This document shows, piece after piece, positions 26,298 to 34,938 of a DNA stretch of 64,000 bases. The notes under the pieces are model-generated. The model worked only from the letters and a program-made list of their open reading frames with translations. It had not been told where the DNA came from and did no database searches. Position numbers and translations under genes: made by a program. The DNA comes from Acidimicrobiaceae bacterium. GTDB taxonomy: Bacteria > Actinomycetota > Acidimicrobiia > Acidimicrobiales > RAAP-2. Location: assembly GCA_003161575.1 (NCBI GenBank), contig PMOE01000025.1, positions 22,832 to 86,831 of the forward strand. The letters are read 5' to 3'. How positions within the stretch are numbered: position 1 is the first letter of the stretch; each line of letters opens with the position of its first letter.

Positions 26298-26311
26298 TGA
26301 CACGTGCGTCA
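26298..26311. promoter_or_regulatory. palindromic operator candidate TGACACGTGCGTCA
   Basis: This near-perfect 14-base dyad lies in the gap between the divergent kinase and dehydrogenase genes. It overlaps a -35-like TGACAC, and a -10-like CATTAT follows at 26321-26326, about 18 bases downstream of it. It matches the shared form TGAC-N6-GTCA seen at four other divergent promoters in this window. Confidence 0.55.
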
Positions 26312-26333
26312 TAACCGGGCCATTATGGAGCAC

Positions 26334-27326
26334 ATGCCCACCTCGCGCCCGAAAGCGCTCGTCACTGCCGCGCTCAGCGGCCCCGGCCTGGTCCTGCTCG
26401 GTGAGCTGGCCGACCTGGTCATCGATTCCTGGCTCGACCAGCCCACACTGCGCATCTACAACGCCGAGCAGCTCGCCGAACGCGTGGCAGCCGAGGGCGC
26501 GAACATCGTGATCGTCGAGAGCGACCAGTGCGGTGGGGCGCTCTTCGAGCGCGATGAGCCTCTGATCGCCGTGTGCAGCTGCCGGGGCGACCCGAACAAT
26601 GTGGACGTTGCTGCGGCCACCGCGGCCGGGGTCCCGGTTCTGCGGGCCCCCGGGCGAAACGCCGACGCGGTGGCCGAGCTGGCCATCGCCCTGCTGTTCG
26701 CGGCCAACCGCCGGGTGATCGCCGCGGACAAAGACGTTCGGGCCGGAGAGATCTACAAGGACGGCACCATTCCGTATCAGCGCTTCCGGGCCTGGGAGTT
26801 GGCGGGCAAGACGGCCGGGCTGGTCGGCTTGGGCGCGGTCGGGCGGGCCCTGCGCTGGAGACTCCAAGGCCTGGGCATCGAGGTCCTCGCCTACGACCCC
26901 TACGCGCCCGACGCGACGTCGAGCTTCGAGGAGCTCCTGGCCAAGTCCGACATCATTTCAATCCACACTCCGGTCACCGAGGAGACCAGCGGGATGATCG
27001 GGGCCGACGCCTTCGCCAAGATGCGTGACGGGGTCATCTTCATCAACACCGCCCGGGCCAAGGTCCACGACCCCGATGCGTTGGTTGCGGCTCTCACCTC
27101 GGGCAAGGTCTCCGCCGCCGGACTCGACCACTTCGAGGGCGAGTTCCTCGATCCCGCACACCCCCTCACCACGTTCGACTCGGTGGTGCTCACCCCCCAC
27201 ATCGGCGGCGCCACCTACGACACCGAGTCGAACCACACCAAGACAATCGCCGACGACCTCTGCCGGATCCTGGCCGGGGCCCGGCCGGTCAACATCGTGA
27301 ACCCCGAGGTGCTCGACTCCCGCTGA
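26334..27326 (+). CDS. D-isomer-specific 2-hydroxyacid dehydrogenase (SerA/phosphoglycerate-dehydrogenase-like)
   Basis: From the ATG at 26334 the enzyme has 330 residues. It has the NAD-binding GLVGLGAVGRAL segment with the Asp end AYDPYAP, and the catalytic Arg (NTARAKVHD), Glu (DHFEGEF) and His (TPHIGGAT) in order. It lacks the regulatory ACT domain of biosynthetic SerA. A -10-like CATTAT ends seven bases before this ATG, which suggests a leaderless transcript; ATGs at 26304 and 26325 are alternatives. Pairing with an FGGY kinase suggests oxidation of a sugar-acid or polyol intermediate. Confidence 0.85.
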   Translation: MPTSRPKALVTAALSGPGLVLLGELADLVIDSWLDQPTLRIYNAEQLAERVAAEGANIVIVESDQCGGALFERDEPLIAVCSCRGDPNNVDVAAATAAGVPVLRAPGRNADAVAELAIALLFAANRRVIAADKDVRAGEIYKDGTIPYQRFRAWELAGKTAGLVGLGAVGRALRWRLQGLGIEVLAYDPYAPDATSSFEELLAKSDIISIHTPVTEETSGMIGADAFAKMRDGVIFINTARAKVHDPDALVAALTSGKVSAAGLDHFEGEFLDPAHPLTTFDSVVLTPHIGGATYDTESNHTKTIADDLCRILAGARPVNIVNPEVLDSR

Positions 27327-27331
27327 ACGCT

Positions 27332-27379
27332 CGCACGCTTCCCGGCGTCGGCCCACCTCCTGGTACCACGAAGCGTGCG
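27332..27379 (+). terminator. long inverted repeat after the dehydrogenase gene
   Basis: CGCACGCTTC (27332-27341) and GAAGCGTGCG (27370-27379) are perfect ten-base arms around a 28-base loop, starting six bases after the stop codon. It is likely a transcription end structure, but an operator for the downstream gene is possible. Confidence 0.4.
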
Positions 27380-27402
27380 TCCCGAGCTGGGCCGATCCGG
27401 GG

Positions 27403-28128
27403 ATGTGCGGTGTCGGGCACCGCGCCCACCAGAATAGGGAGGTGCCCGAGGTCCACACGTCACAGACACTCCCCCTGCGCTGGCCCGGCCAGCCGAGCGT
27501 CGATGCGGCCCCGGCCGCGGCGCAACGAACCGAGCGCGAGGAGGTGGGCCCGACCACCGGACCGACGCTCAGCACACCGGACGTCACGTCGAGCGGGATC
27601 GGGGCGCCAACTCCTGATCGGCCCGACGTCGAGGTGCGCACCAGCACCCGACGGCGCAAGACGGCGACGGCCTTTTGGGAGGGCGGGCGCATCGTGGTGG
27701 TCATGCCTTCCCACGTCCGTCGGGCCGACCGTGCCGAGCTGGTCGACTGGCTCGTGGCCCGGGTGCTGGCCAAGCGACCACGTGCGGGCGCGTCGGACGA
27801 GGCTCTCGGCGTCCGGGCCGCCGCCCTGGCCGACCGCTTCGTGGACGGGGTGCGCCCGAGCGCGATCCGCTGGGTCACCAACCAAGAGAAGCGCTGGGGA
27901 TCGTGCTCGGCCGAGAACGGAGAGATCCGGCTCTCCCATCGCCTGCAGGGGGCGCCCGAATGGGTGGTGGACGCCACCATCGTGCACGAGCTGGCCCATC
28001 TCGTGCATCCGAACCACTCGACCGGCTTCCATTCGCTCGCCAACCGCCACCCGCGTCAGCACGACGCCACGCTCTTCTTGGAGGGTTACTCCCTCGGGAT
28101 CGATTGGGTGCAGAACGAGTCGACCTGA
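27403..28128 (+). CDS. YgjP/M48-like zinc metallopeptidase domain protein
   Basis: The protein of up to 241 residues has a disordered first third and then a YgjP-like (DUF45) domain. The signatures are VRPSAIRWVTNQEKRWGSCS (the conserved RWGSC segment), the zinc motif HELAH (195-199) and a third ligand in NHSTGFHSL. The start is uncertain: the ATG at 27403 and the GTG at 27442 (next to AGGGAGG) are both in frame and both precede the domain. The role of the family is unclear; it is often found near DNA-repair or quality-control genes. Confidence 0.78.
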   Translation: MCGVGHRAHQNREVPEVHTSQTLPLRWPGQPSVDAAPAAAQRTEREEVGPTTGPTLSTPDVTSSGIGAPTPDRPDVEVRTSTRRRKTATAFWEGGRIVVVMPSHVRRADRAELVDWLVARVLAKRPRAGASDEALGVRAAALADRFVDGVRPSAIRWVTNQEKRWGSCSAENGEIRLSHRLQGAPEWVVDATIVHELAHLVHPNHSTGFHSLANRHPRQHDATLFLEGYSLGIDWVQNEST

Positions 28129-28216
28129 GCAACCCCGGCTCTTGGCGTGTGCACGGCGCAGCCGACACGTCGTTTTGACCGAGCGGAGGGGGCGCAGCCC
28201 CGTGAGATCATGGGGA

Positions 28217-28366
28217 ATGGCGAACAATGACCCCGGCACGTGTGGGTTCTGCGGTCACCCCGGCACCCACGCCGTTGCCCGTGGATCGGACAGACCATTT
28301 TGTGAGGACTGCGACCGCTGTTGGGTCGAGCGCCAGAACAGTGACCGGCCGCCGAGCCACGGGTAG
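28217..28366 (+). CDS. 49-residue zinc-ribbon protein
   Basis: A short gene starts with ATG at 28217 (an in-frame GTG at 28202 is an alternative) and encodes 49 residues. It contains CGFCGHPGTH and then FCEDCDRCW, giving two CxxC pairs separated by about 17 residues plus an extra Cys. That is the layout of a minimal zinc ribbon. It sits between the metallopeptidase and the flavoprotein on the same strand. I do not recognise the family; it could bind nucleic acid or a protein partner. The ribosome binding site is weak (GGGG close to the ATG). Confidence 0.6.
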   Translation: MANNDPGTCGFCGHPGTHAVARGSDRPFCEDCDRCWVERQNSDRPPSHG

Positions 28367-28563
28367 GGCCGCGGCGAGATCCCGCGTCAGAGGATGCTCC
28401 GGCGATTCTGTGGACGGTCGGGGCTCTCGAGTGCCCCGTGGTCGTCGAGCGGCGCCCGCCGTCATCGTGTGGCAGCTGCAATCTCGCGACCCTCGGCACC
28501 CTAAGACCTGCATGGCCGGCCCGGACAGAGCGAGCCCGTCGGCCGGCTCCCGGCGATCTGGCA

Positions 28564-28580
28564 TGACCGTCGCACGGTCA
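28564..28580. promoter_or_regulatory. 17-base palindrome TGACCGTCGCACGGTCA upstream of flavoprotein gene
   Basis: Perfect seven-base arms (TGACCGT / ACGGTCA) flank a three-base centre, ending 14 bases before the flavoprotein ATG. The position fits a repressor operator overlapping the promoter or transcription start. Its arms share the outer TGAC/GTCA with the 14-base operators elsewhere, but the spacing differs. Confidence 0.5.
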
Positions 28581-28594
28581 GCCAGACTACGAAA

Positions 28595-30049
28595 ATGAGA
28601 GCTGCGGGCACGGAGGACTCCATCGACCCGTGCGCTGGCAGCGACATCGCCTCGTTCGACGTCGAGTGCGATGTCATTGTCGTCGGCTTCGGTGCAGCAG
28701 GCTCGACGGCGGCCCACGCCGCCGCCGAAGCGGGGGCCGACGTCACCGTGATTGAGCGCACCGGTGGCCCTGGCGGCGCCGCGGCGTTGGCCGAAGGCAT
28801 CATCTATCTCGGCGGTGGGACCCCCATCCAAGTGGCGTGCGGCTTCGAAGACTCGACCGAAGAGATGTTCAAGTTCATGATGGCGGCGTGCGGGCCCGAG
28901 CCCGACGAGTCGAAGATCTCCACGTATTGTGACAACAGTCTCGAGCACTTCGACTGGCTCGTGGCTCGCGGTGTGCCGTTCGATCCGACCTTCTGCGCCG
29001 ACACCTCCATGGCGCCGACCGGAGTGGAGGGCCTCGTGTACTCCGGCGGCGAGGACGCCTACCCCTTCGATCAGATCGCCCGCCCCGCCCCTCGGGGACA
29101 CCTGGCCAAGACCAAACGGGCCACCGGATGGCTTCTCATGGAACACCTGGCCGGTGCGGTGCGCGATACCTCCGCCACCGTCTCGCTCGACACCCACGCC
29201 GAGCGGCTGGTCGTCACCGACGGCCGGGTGGTCGGAGTGATGGCTCGGAGCTTCGGCAGGACCGTGAGCCTTCGGGCTCGGCGCGGCGTCGTGCTCACTG
29301 CCGGCGGCTTTGTCTTCAACGACGACATGCTCGCCCAATATGCGCCGCCCTTGGTTCGGGGCAACTACAAGGTCGGCACCGAAGGAGACGATGGTCGGGG
29401 CATCCAGATGGCCCAACGAGTCGGCGCGGCCGTCCGCAACATGTACGCGGGGGAGGTCTCATTGCCGATCACCCCGCCCCGGAACCTCATCCACGGAATT
29501 CTGGTCAACCGGCACGGCCAGCGATTCATCAATGAGGACACCTACATGGGTCGGGTGGGCCAAGCGGCGCTGTATACCCAGGATGCAGAGATTTACCTGG
29601 TGGTTGACGAGGAGTCCTACGAGCCGAATTGGATGGGGTTGGCTGCGACCTGGGTCTGTGGGAGCGCCGGCGAGCTCGAAGGGGAAATGGCCTTGCCCCC
29701 CGGGTCGTTGGAGTCGACGGTGGCCCTGTACAACCGTCACGCCGAGGACCACGAGGATCCGGTCTTCCACAAACACCCCCGCTGGGTACGACCCCTTCGA
29801 CCCCCACTCGGCGCAATCGATCTACGGCTGAGCGCCGCGCCCTACGCGCCGTTCACGTTGGGTGGGCTCGAGACAACAGTGCGCGGTGAGGTTCTCGATC
29901 TGGGCGGTGACCCCATTCCGGGGCTCTTCGCGGCCGGGCGGACAACCGCAGGGGTGTGCGCCCAGGGCTACGCCAGTGGGCTCTCCATCGGCGACAGCAC
30001 CATGTTCGGGCGATTTGCCGGTGCGACGGCAGCCGGATCGTCCGAGTAG
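28595..30049 (+). CDS. FAD-dependent oxidoreductase (fumarate reductase / ketosteroid dehydrogenase-like flavoprotein)
   Basis: The 484-residue flavoprotein has an N-terminal dinucleotide-binding fold with VIVVGFGAAGSTAAHAAAEAG and VIERTGGPGG, a GVVLTAGGFVFND segment, and a C-terminal FAD segment (IPGLFAAGRTTAGVCAQGYASGLSIGD). This arrangement is shared by fumarate reductase-like, 3-ketosteroid dehydrogenase and related flavoproteins that add or remove a C-C double bond. The substrate is unknown; the lipid-catabolic surroundings make a steroid-like or cyclic ketone substrate possible. No ribosome binding site precedes the ATG, and the palindrome just upstream suggests a very short leader. Confidence 0.82.
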   Translation: MRAAGTEDSIDPCAGSDIASFDVECDVIVVGFGAAGSTAAHAAAEAGADVTVIERTGGPGGAAALAEGIIYLGGGTPIQVACGFEDSTEEMFKFMMAACGPEPDESKISTYCDNSLEHFDWLVARGVPFDPTFCADTSMAPTGVEGLVYSGGEDAYPFDQIARPAPRGHLAKTKRATGWLLMEHLAGAVRDTSATVSLDTHAERLVVTDGRVVGVMARSFGRTVSLRARRGVVLTAGGFVFNDDMLAQYAPPLVRGNYKVGTEGDDGRGIQMAQRVGAAVRNMYAGEVSLPITPPRNLIHGILVNRHGQRFINEDTYMGRVGQAALYTQDAEIYLVVDEESYEPNWMGLAATWVCGSAGELEGEMALPPGSLESTVALYNRHAEDHEDPVFHKHPRWVRPLRPPLGAIDLRLSAAPYAPFTLGGLETTVRGEVLDLGGDPIPGLFAAGRTTAGVCAQGYASGLSIGDSTMFGRFAGATAAGSSE

Positions 30050-30222
30050 GCCACCTCCGACGAGCAGGTCACGGGCCGGGACCGAGACGCTGATCGCATC
30101 TGACGCGCAGTTGTCCGCTCCGTGGGCGACGGATCGGTGCCAACGAGGAGCCCGGACGGGCACGTCGATATGATCTGGACGCGGCTGGGGACCACTGCGC
30201 CTCGGGGCCGTGAGGAGCCGAC

Positions 30223-30810
30223 ATGGTGAGTCGCCCGGCAGGTGCGGTCAACAGATTGCCCGACTACGTCGAACTGCGGCGTCGGGTTGTGGAGTTTCTG
30301 CACCGACAGGGGGCCGACGCGGTCCCCCACCTCCGCGGGACTCTCACAGAGCACCTGGAGGGGACCGAAGGACTGCTGCGAGCCTGGGGATCATCAGATG
30401 CCCTCGCGCTGGCCGGCCTGTGTCACGCCACCTACGGGACCGACGGTTTTGCCCCTTCCCTCCTCTCACTCGGAAAGCGAGCCGTGCTGCGCGACCTAGT
30501 CCCCGCCGAGGTCGAAGACATCGTCTACTTCTACGCATCGTGTGACCGCAAGGCCGTCTACCCGCAGCTTGGCAACTCCAATCCCGTCGCCTTCAGGGAT
30601 CGGTTCACTGATCGGGTCTTCGAACCCACCGCAGCGCAGCTCGGGCAGTTCGTGGACCTCACGTTGGCCAACGAGATCGAGATCACGTTGATTGACTCCG
30701 CCATCGCCGGGCCGCCTCGTTGGCTCACGAGCCTGTTCGCCCAGATGCAGGACCTGGCGAGTCCCTCGGTGCAGCGGTGCGTACGCCAACACCTCGGTGA
30801 TGAGGACTAA
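30223..30810 (+). CDS. DUF6817 (HD-like) domain protein
   Basis: The 195-residue protein carries the segment HLEGTEGLLRAWGSSDALALAGLCHATYGTDGF, which I recognise as DUF6817, a helical HD-related domain. Conserved His residues in HLEGT and LCHATYGT could bind metal. Its catalytic role is not established. The start ATG at 30223 follows AGGAGCCGAC, a reasonable ribosome binding site. Its TAA overlaps the TAG of the convergent monooxygenase gene, so the two genes share four bases (CTAA). Confidence 0.72.
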   Translation: MVSRPAGAVNRLPDYVELRRRVVEFLHRQGADAVPHLRGTLTEHLEGTEGLLRAWGSSDALALAGLCHATYGTDGFAPSLLSLGKRAVLRDLVPAEVEDIVYFYASCDRKAVYPQLGNSNPVAFRDRFTDRVFEPTAAQLGQFVDLTLANEIEITLIDSAIAGPPRWLTSLFAQMQDLASPSVQRCVRQHLGDED

Positions 30811-31865
30811 CCCGAAGTCCAGACGGTCGGCCCGAGAATATCGGCGCAGTCAGCCATGAGGGTTCGCACGACGTCGGCCGCCCGACGCTGCGTGCCCAGG
30901 GCGAAGTTCTGACCGGCAAACAAACTGGTCGCGTGATAGTCACCGCGTGCCGCAGCGGCGCGCCGTAGCGACTTGGTGGCGTTGTTGATCTGGGGGTACC
31001 CCGACGGGGCCGATCTGTGTGTGGTCATGAAGCGATTCACGACACCACGGGCGGTCCTCCCGCTGAAGGCCCTCGTGAGGGCCGTGCGGTCAAGATCGGG
31101 GGCCTCGAGCGCTGCTCTGTGGGCGGCATTTGTCCCGCTCTCGGGGCAGCGGAGGAAGGCGGTGCCGAGTTGGGCCGCGTCGGCTCCTGCCACGAGCACC
31201 GCGGCGACATCACGACCCTCCATCAGACCGCCAGCAGCGACGAGCGGTACGTCGACTCGGCCACGCACCGCAGCGAGAAGGGCGAGTATGCCGAATCCCC
31301 GCACGTCCTCTTCGGAGTCGCCGAACACACTCTGATGGCCGCCGGCGTCAATGCCTTGCAGACAGATGGCGTCGGCGCCTGATCGGGCACTCGTGGCCGC
31401 ATCCTCGGGATTGGTCGCCGTCACGATCACCTTCGAGCCGGCCCCTTGGAGTGCAACGATCATCTCGTTGGGTGGGCAACCGAAGGTGAAGCTCGTCACC
31501 GCCACGGGGTCAGCGACGAGCGCTTCGATCTTCGCCGACCAGTCGTCGTCATCCCATGTGGCATCGCCGATGGAGACGCCCAACTCTTCGGCTTGCGGGC
31601 GGAGTCCGACGAGATAGGCGTCGATGTCATCGGCATCGGCGTGGTCGGGATGAGGGACGAACACATTGACCGCGAAGGGCTTGGTGGTCAGGGCCCTGAC
31701 CTCGGCGATCTCCGCGGTCATCTCGGTGCAGCTCTTGTAGCCCGCGGCAAGCGATCCAAGTCCACCGGCCTCGCTGACCGCCGCGGCAAGAGGGGCGCCA
31801 CTTGGTCCGCCGGCCATCGGGGCTTGGAAGATGGGGACCGCGACGATGTCGCGCAGTCTGTTCAT
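30807..31865 (-). CDS. nitronate monooxygenase (2-nitropropane dioxygenase family)
   Basis: This is a 352-residue FMN-dependent TIM-barrel enzyme. It opens with PIFQAPMAGGPSG, the family's FMN-binding first strand, and has the phosphate-binding GIDAGGHQ segment, AAGGLMEGRDVAAVLVAGADAAQLGTAFL and a C-terminal NFALGTQ. It should oxidise alkyl nitronates to carbonyl compounds and nitrite, detoxifying propionate-3-nitronate-like compounds; some relatives act as enoyl reductases. It is separated by 139 bases from the alcohol dehydrogenase gene upstream on the same strand and may have its own promoter there. Confidence 0.87.
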   Translation of the reverse strand: MNRLRDIVAVPIFQAPMAGGPSGAPLAAAVSEAGGLGSLAAGYKSCTEMTAEIAEVRALTTKPFAVNVFVPHPDHADADDIDAYLVGLRPQAEELGVSIGDATWDDDDWSAKIEALVADPVAVTSFTFGCPPNEMIVALQGAGSKVIVTATNPEDAATSARSGADAICLQGIDAGGHQSVFGDSEEDVRGFGILALLAAVRGRVDVPLVAAGGLMEGRDVAAVLVAGADAAQLGTAFLRCPESGTNAAHRAALEAPDLDRTALTRAFSGRTARGVVNRFMTTHRSAPSGYPQINNATKSLRRAAAARGDYHATSLFAGQNFALGTQRRAADVVRTLMADCADILGPTVWTSG

Positions 31866-32004
31866 GGCTCATTGACTCCTGACCTCGCCGGGCCCACCTT
31901 GTGACTCGGGATTGTTTCTCACGACCGGTGCCGGGTCGCCGACATCGACCGGAGCGATGGTCCGCGGACCGGCAGCCCCTCGAAGAATGTCTCGTAGACC
32001 CGGC

Positions 32005-33114
32005 CTAGTGGCCACCGAAGACGATGAGGCTGCGCACCACCTCCCCGGCCTCCATGGCAACGAAGGCTTCGTTGACGTCATCGAGTCCGATCCGGCGGGT
32101 CACGAGGGATGACGCGTCCAGGTCACCTCGTGCAACCAGGTCGACGAGCATCGGGAAATCACGGTCAGGGTCGGTCGACCCGTACACACAGCCGAATAGG
32201 GCCTTGGCGTCGGCGAAGAGCTCCATCGCGTTGAACGGAACCACGTCTGCGTCCGAACCCGCACCCACCACCACGGTCGTGCCCCCACGCCGGGCCGCTG
32301 AATAAGCGAGGCGGATGGTCTCGGGGCGCCCGACGACCTCGAAGCTGAAGTCCGCCCCCCGCCCCTCGGTCAGCGCACGCACCTGATCCAACGCATCGCC
32401 CGCGGACGAGTCCACCGATGCGGTCGCCCCCATCGATTCGGCCAGGGCGAGCTTTGCGGCCACGCGATCGACGGCGATCACCTGCGACGCCCCGGCCAGC
32501 CGGGCTCCTTGGACCACACAGAGCCCGACCCCACCGCAGCCGACCACGACGACGGACGAACCGAGGGTGACCCGGGCGATGTTGGCCACCGCACCGACCC
32601 CGGTAGCCAGGGCACAGCCGACGAGTGCGACCTGCTCGAGCGGCACTTTCGGGTCGACCGGCACCGCACTGCCTTCGGGGACGAGCGTCGCCTCTGCGAA
32701 CGCCCCCACCCCGAGACCCCGGATGAGGGGTACGCCGGCGGCTGTGCCGTAGGGGCTCCCGAGCGCCTCGGCCAGGCCGATGTCGCAGAGCATGGGCTGA
32801 CCCGCGAGGCAATAGAAACACCTCCGGCACGGCGGATTCCATCCGAGGACAACGTGGTCCCCGGGGCTGACTCGGGTCACCGCGCTGCCAACCTCTTCGA
32901 CGACGCCGGCCCCTTCGTGTCCGAGGACGGTCGGGAACATGAACGGCAGTCGGCCCTGTTGGACCGAGAGGTCGCTGTGGCAGACACCGCTGGCCGCCAG
33001 TCGCACCCGCACTTGGTGCGGACCGGTCTCGGCCAGTTCAATCTCTTCGACGCCCAGAGGCTCACCAACGCCATGGAGCACCGCGGCGCGCACCCGGCGC
33101 TGCGTTGCACTCAC
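32005..33114 (-). CDS. zinc-dependent alcohol dehydrogenase (MDR, class III/NDMA-like)
   Basis: From the GTG at 33114 the product has 369 residues. It has catalytic-zinc CHSD and GHEGAGVVEEVG, the structural-zinc motif C-x2-C-x2-C-x7-C (CRRCFYCLAGQPMLC) and the cofactor loop VVVGCGGVGLCVV. The overall pattern resembles class III and the actinobacterial NDMA-dependent alcohol dehydrogenases. The GTG overlaps the TGA of the upstream D-aminoacylase-like gene (GTGA), so they are translated together; a much longer upstream reading frame is only a shadow of that gene. It probably oxidises an alcohol made in the same pathway, feeding the aldehyde dehydrogenase. Confidence 0.88.
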   Translation of the reverse strand: MSATQRRVRAAVLHGVGEPLGVEEIELAETGPHQVRVRLAASGVCHSDLSVQQGRLPFMFPTVLGHEGAGVVEEVGSAVTRVSPGDHVVLGWNPPCRRCFYCLAGQPMLCDIGLAEALGSPYGTAAGVPLIRGLGVGAFAEATLVPEGSAVPVDPKVPLEQVALVGCALATGVGAVANIARVTLGSSVVVVGCGGVGLCVVQGARLAGASQVIAVDRVAAKLALAESMGATASVDSSAGDALDQVRALTEGRGADFSFEVVGRPETIRLAYSAARRGGTTVVVGAGSDADVVPFNAMELFADAKALFGCVYGSTDPDRDFPMLVDLVARGDLDASSLVTRRIGLDDVNEAFVAMEAGEVVRSLIVFGGH

Positions 33115-34925
33115 GGTGGCGGGGCATCCGCTGGAGCCTGCGGACCGGGCAGATTCGGGTCCGGTCCCACCCAGTCTGAGCCGGCGTTGACCGTATCGCT
33201 GTCGAGTCCGGAACGAAGCACCCGGCCCGGGAGCTCGCCGGTAAACGCACCGTGGCGGACCACTTCGGTGCCGTTGACCAGCACGTGCCCGATCCCGGTC
33301 GCTTCGGCATAGAGGCGGCTCGCCCCCCCGGGAAGATCGTCGACCGTTCGCTCGGGGAGGTGGCCGACCTCTTCGGGGTCGAAGACCACGATGTCGGCCC
33401 ACCAGCCTTCGGCCAGTCGGCCCCGGTGGCGCAGCCCGTAGAAGCGGGCCGGGACGTCGGTCAGCTGATGGACCGCCTCTTCCCAGCTGAGCAAGCCACG
33501 TTGGCGCACCCCGTCGCCCAGCAACGAGGTCGAGTAGATCGCTCCGCACATGGTGTCGAGATGGGCGCCCGCATCCGAGCCGCCGATGATCGCCCGAGGA
33601 TCGCGCCATACCGCGGCCCGCGCCTGCCAATCGGCGTCGGACTCGGGAATCGGCAGGCGCAGCCCGGTGCGCAATTCGTCAGCCACCACCACATCGAGCA
33701 ACGCGTCGAATGGTCCCTGACCACGCTCGGCCGCCACATCGCCCACGCTGCGACCCTCGTAGGCCGCGTTCGTAGCGGAGAAGGTCTCTTCGAACACGAG
33801 CCGCTCCCACACCGCCAAGTGACGCAGGATGCCCGCCTCGTCGGACTGGGCACTGCGATCCATGCGTCGTCGCACCTCCGGATCGGAAAACGCGGCAAGA
33901 CGCTCTGGCTTTGCAAGCGAGAGGATCTCGCGCCACCCGGGCAGTCCGTCGAGGATGGCCCCGTGGTCGAAGGACAATCGCAACCGCATGGTGTGCGGCA
34001 GCGTCAACGCCACCACGGTCGCCCCCCGCTCGGCCGCAGCACTCGAGGCGGCCAGCTGGTGCTCGGTGCCGGCGGGATCCATGGCCGAGACCCCGAGCAC
34101 GTTCCAGTTGACCGGGCGGTCGGCCAGCAAGGAGACCGTCGTCATCAAGTCGATCTCCTCGTCGCTGAAGCCATTCAGACACCCCGGGACGATCAGCTCG
34201 ACGGTCGTGCCCGGGTGGTCGGCGACCGCCCGGGCCAGAGCCTCGATCTCGCCTCGCTCGGCGGCCCGGGAGGGCACCGGCCGGCCGTCCCCATCGTGAT
34301 GGGTGTGGACCTTGGAGGTGGAAAAACCCATGGCGCCGTCGGTCAGCGCCTGGTGAAGTCCCTCGACCATGGCCGCCACCTGGTCGGGCGAGGCGACCTC
34401 ACCCACCGCGTGGTCGCCCATGGCGGCCCGCCGAAGGGCGGAGTGGCCGACCAAGAAACCGGCGTTGACACCGATGCGACCGTCGAGACGGGCGAGCCAT
34501 TCCCCGAACGACGTCCAGCTCCAGTCGAGACCCTCTTGGAGGGCGCGCAGCGGCATCCCCTCCACCCTGGCCATCATCTGTGAGAGGTACGCGGTGTTCT
34601 TCGGACCGCATGGTGCGAGGGAGAACCCGCAATTGCCCCCGAGCACCGTGGTCACCCCGTGGAGCGGTGACGGGCTGGCCGTCGGGTCCCAGAAGAGCTG
34701 GGCGTCGTAGTGGGTGTGCAGGTCGATGAAACCGGGAGCGACGATCATCCCGGCCGCGTCGATGACCGCAGCGCCAGCATCCTCGATCCCCCCAATGGCA
34801 ACCACCCGCCCGTCGGACACCCCCACGTCGGCGAGGCGTCCTGGGGCGCCGGTGCCGTCCACCACCGTGCCACCGCGGATCACAAGATCGAGCACCGCGC
34901 CTGCGGACCGTTCGCGCTCGGGCAC
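33111..34925 (-). CDS. D-aminoacylase / N-acyl-D-amino-acid deacylase family amidohydrolase
   Basis: This 604-residue amidohydrolase-3 protein has the N-terminal beta-domain strand LVIRGGTVVDGTG, the metal-binding GFIDLHTHYDAQ, the central HGVTTVLGGNCGFSLAP and the C-terminal GGSDAGAHLDTMCG with the catalytic Asp. The end carries ARFYGLRHRGRLAEGWWADIVVFD, typical of D-aminoacylases. Actinobacterial members near lipid catabolic genes often act on unknown amide or lactone substrates, so the substrate is open. The GTG start follows the aldehyde dehydrogenase stop by 13 bases. It lies in the minus-strand operon ALDH, amidohydrolase, ADH. Confidence 0.85.
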   Translation of the reverse strand: MPERERSAGAVLDLVIRGGTVVDGTGAPGRLADVGVSDGRVVAIGGIEDAGAAVIDAAGMIVAPGFIDLHTHYDAQLFWDPTASPSPLHGVTTVLGGNCGFSLAPCGPKNTAYLSQMMARVEGMPLRALQEGLDWSWTSFGEWLARLDGRIGVNAGFLVGHSALRRAAMGDHAVGEVASPDQVAAMVEGLHQALTDGAMGFSTSKVHTHHDGDGRPVPSRAAERGEIEALARAVADHPGTTVELIVPGCLNGFSDEEIDLMTTVSLLADRPVNWNVLGVSAMDPAGTEHQLAASSAAAERGATVVALTLPHTMRLRLSFDHGAILDGLPGWREILSLAKPERLAAFSDPEVRRRMDRSAQSDEAGILRHLAVWERLVFEETFSATNAAYEGRSVGDVAAERGQGPFDALLDVVVADELRTGLRLPIPESDADWQARAAVWRDPRAIIGGSDAGAHLDTMCGAIYSTSLLGDGVRQRGLLSWEEAVHQLTDVPARFYGLRHRGRLAEGWWADIVVFDPEEVGHLPERTVDDLPGGASRLYAEATGIGHVLVNGTEVVRHGAFTGELPGRVLRSGLDSDTVNAGSDWVGPDPNLPGPQAPADAPPP

Positions 34926-34938
34926 CCGGGCGCCTCTC

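Noticed and set aside
33252..34583. A 443-codon plus-strand frame opposite the D-aminoacylase-like gene
   Set aside because: It is antisense to a gene with intact amidohydrolase motifs and has no protein-like composition.
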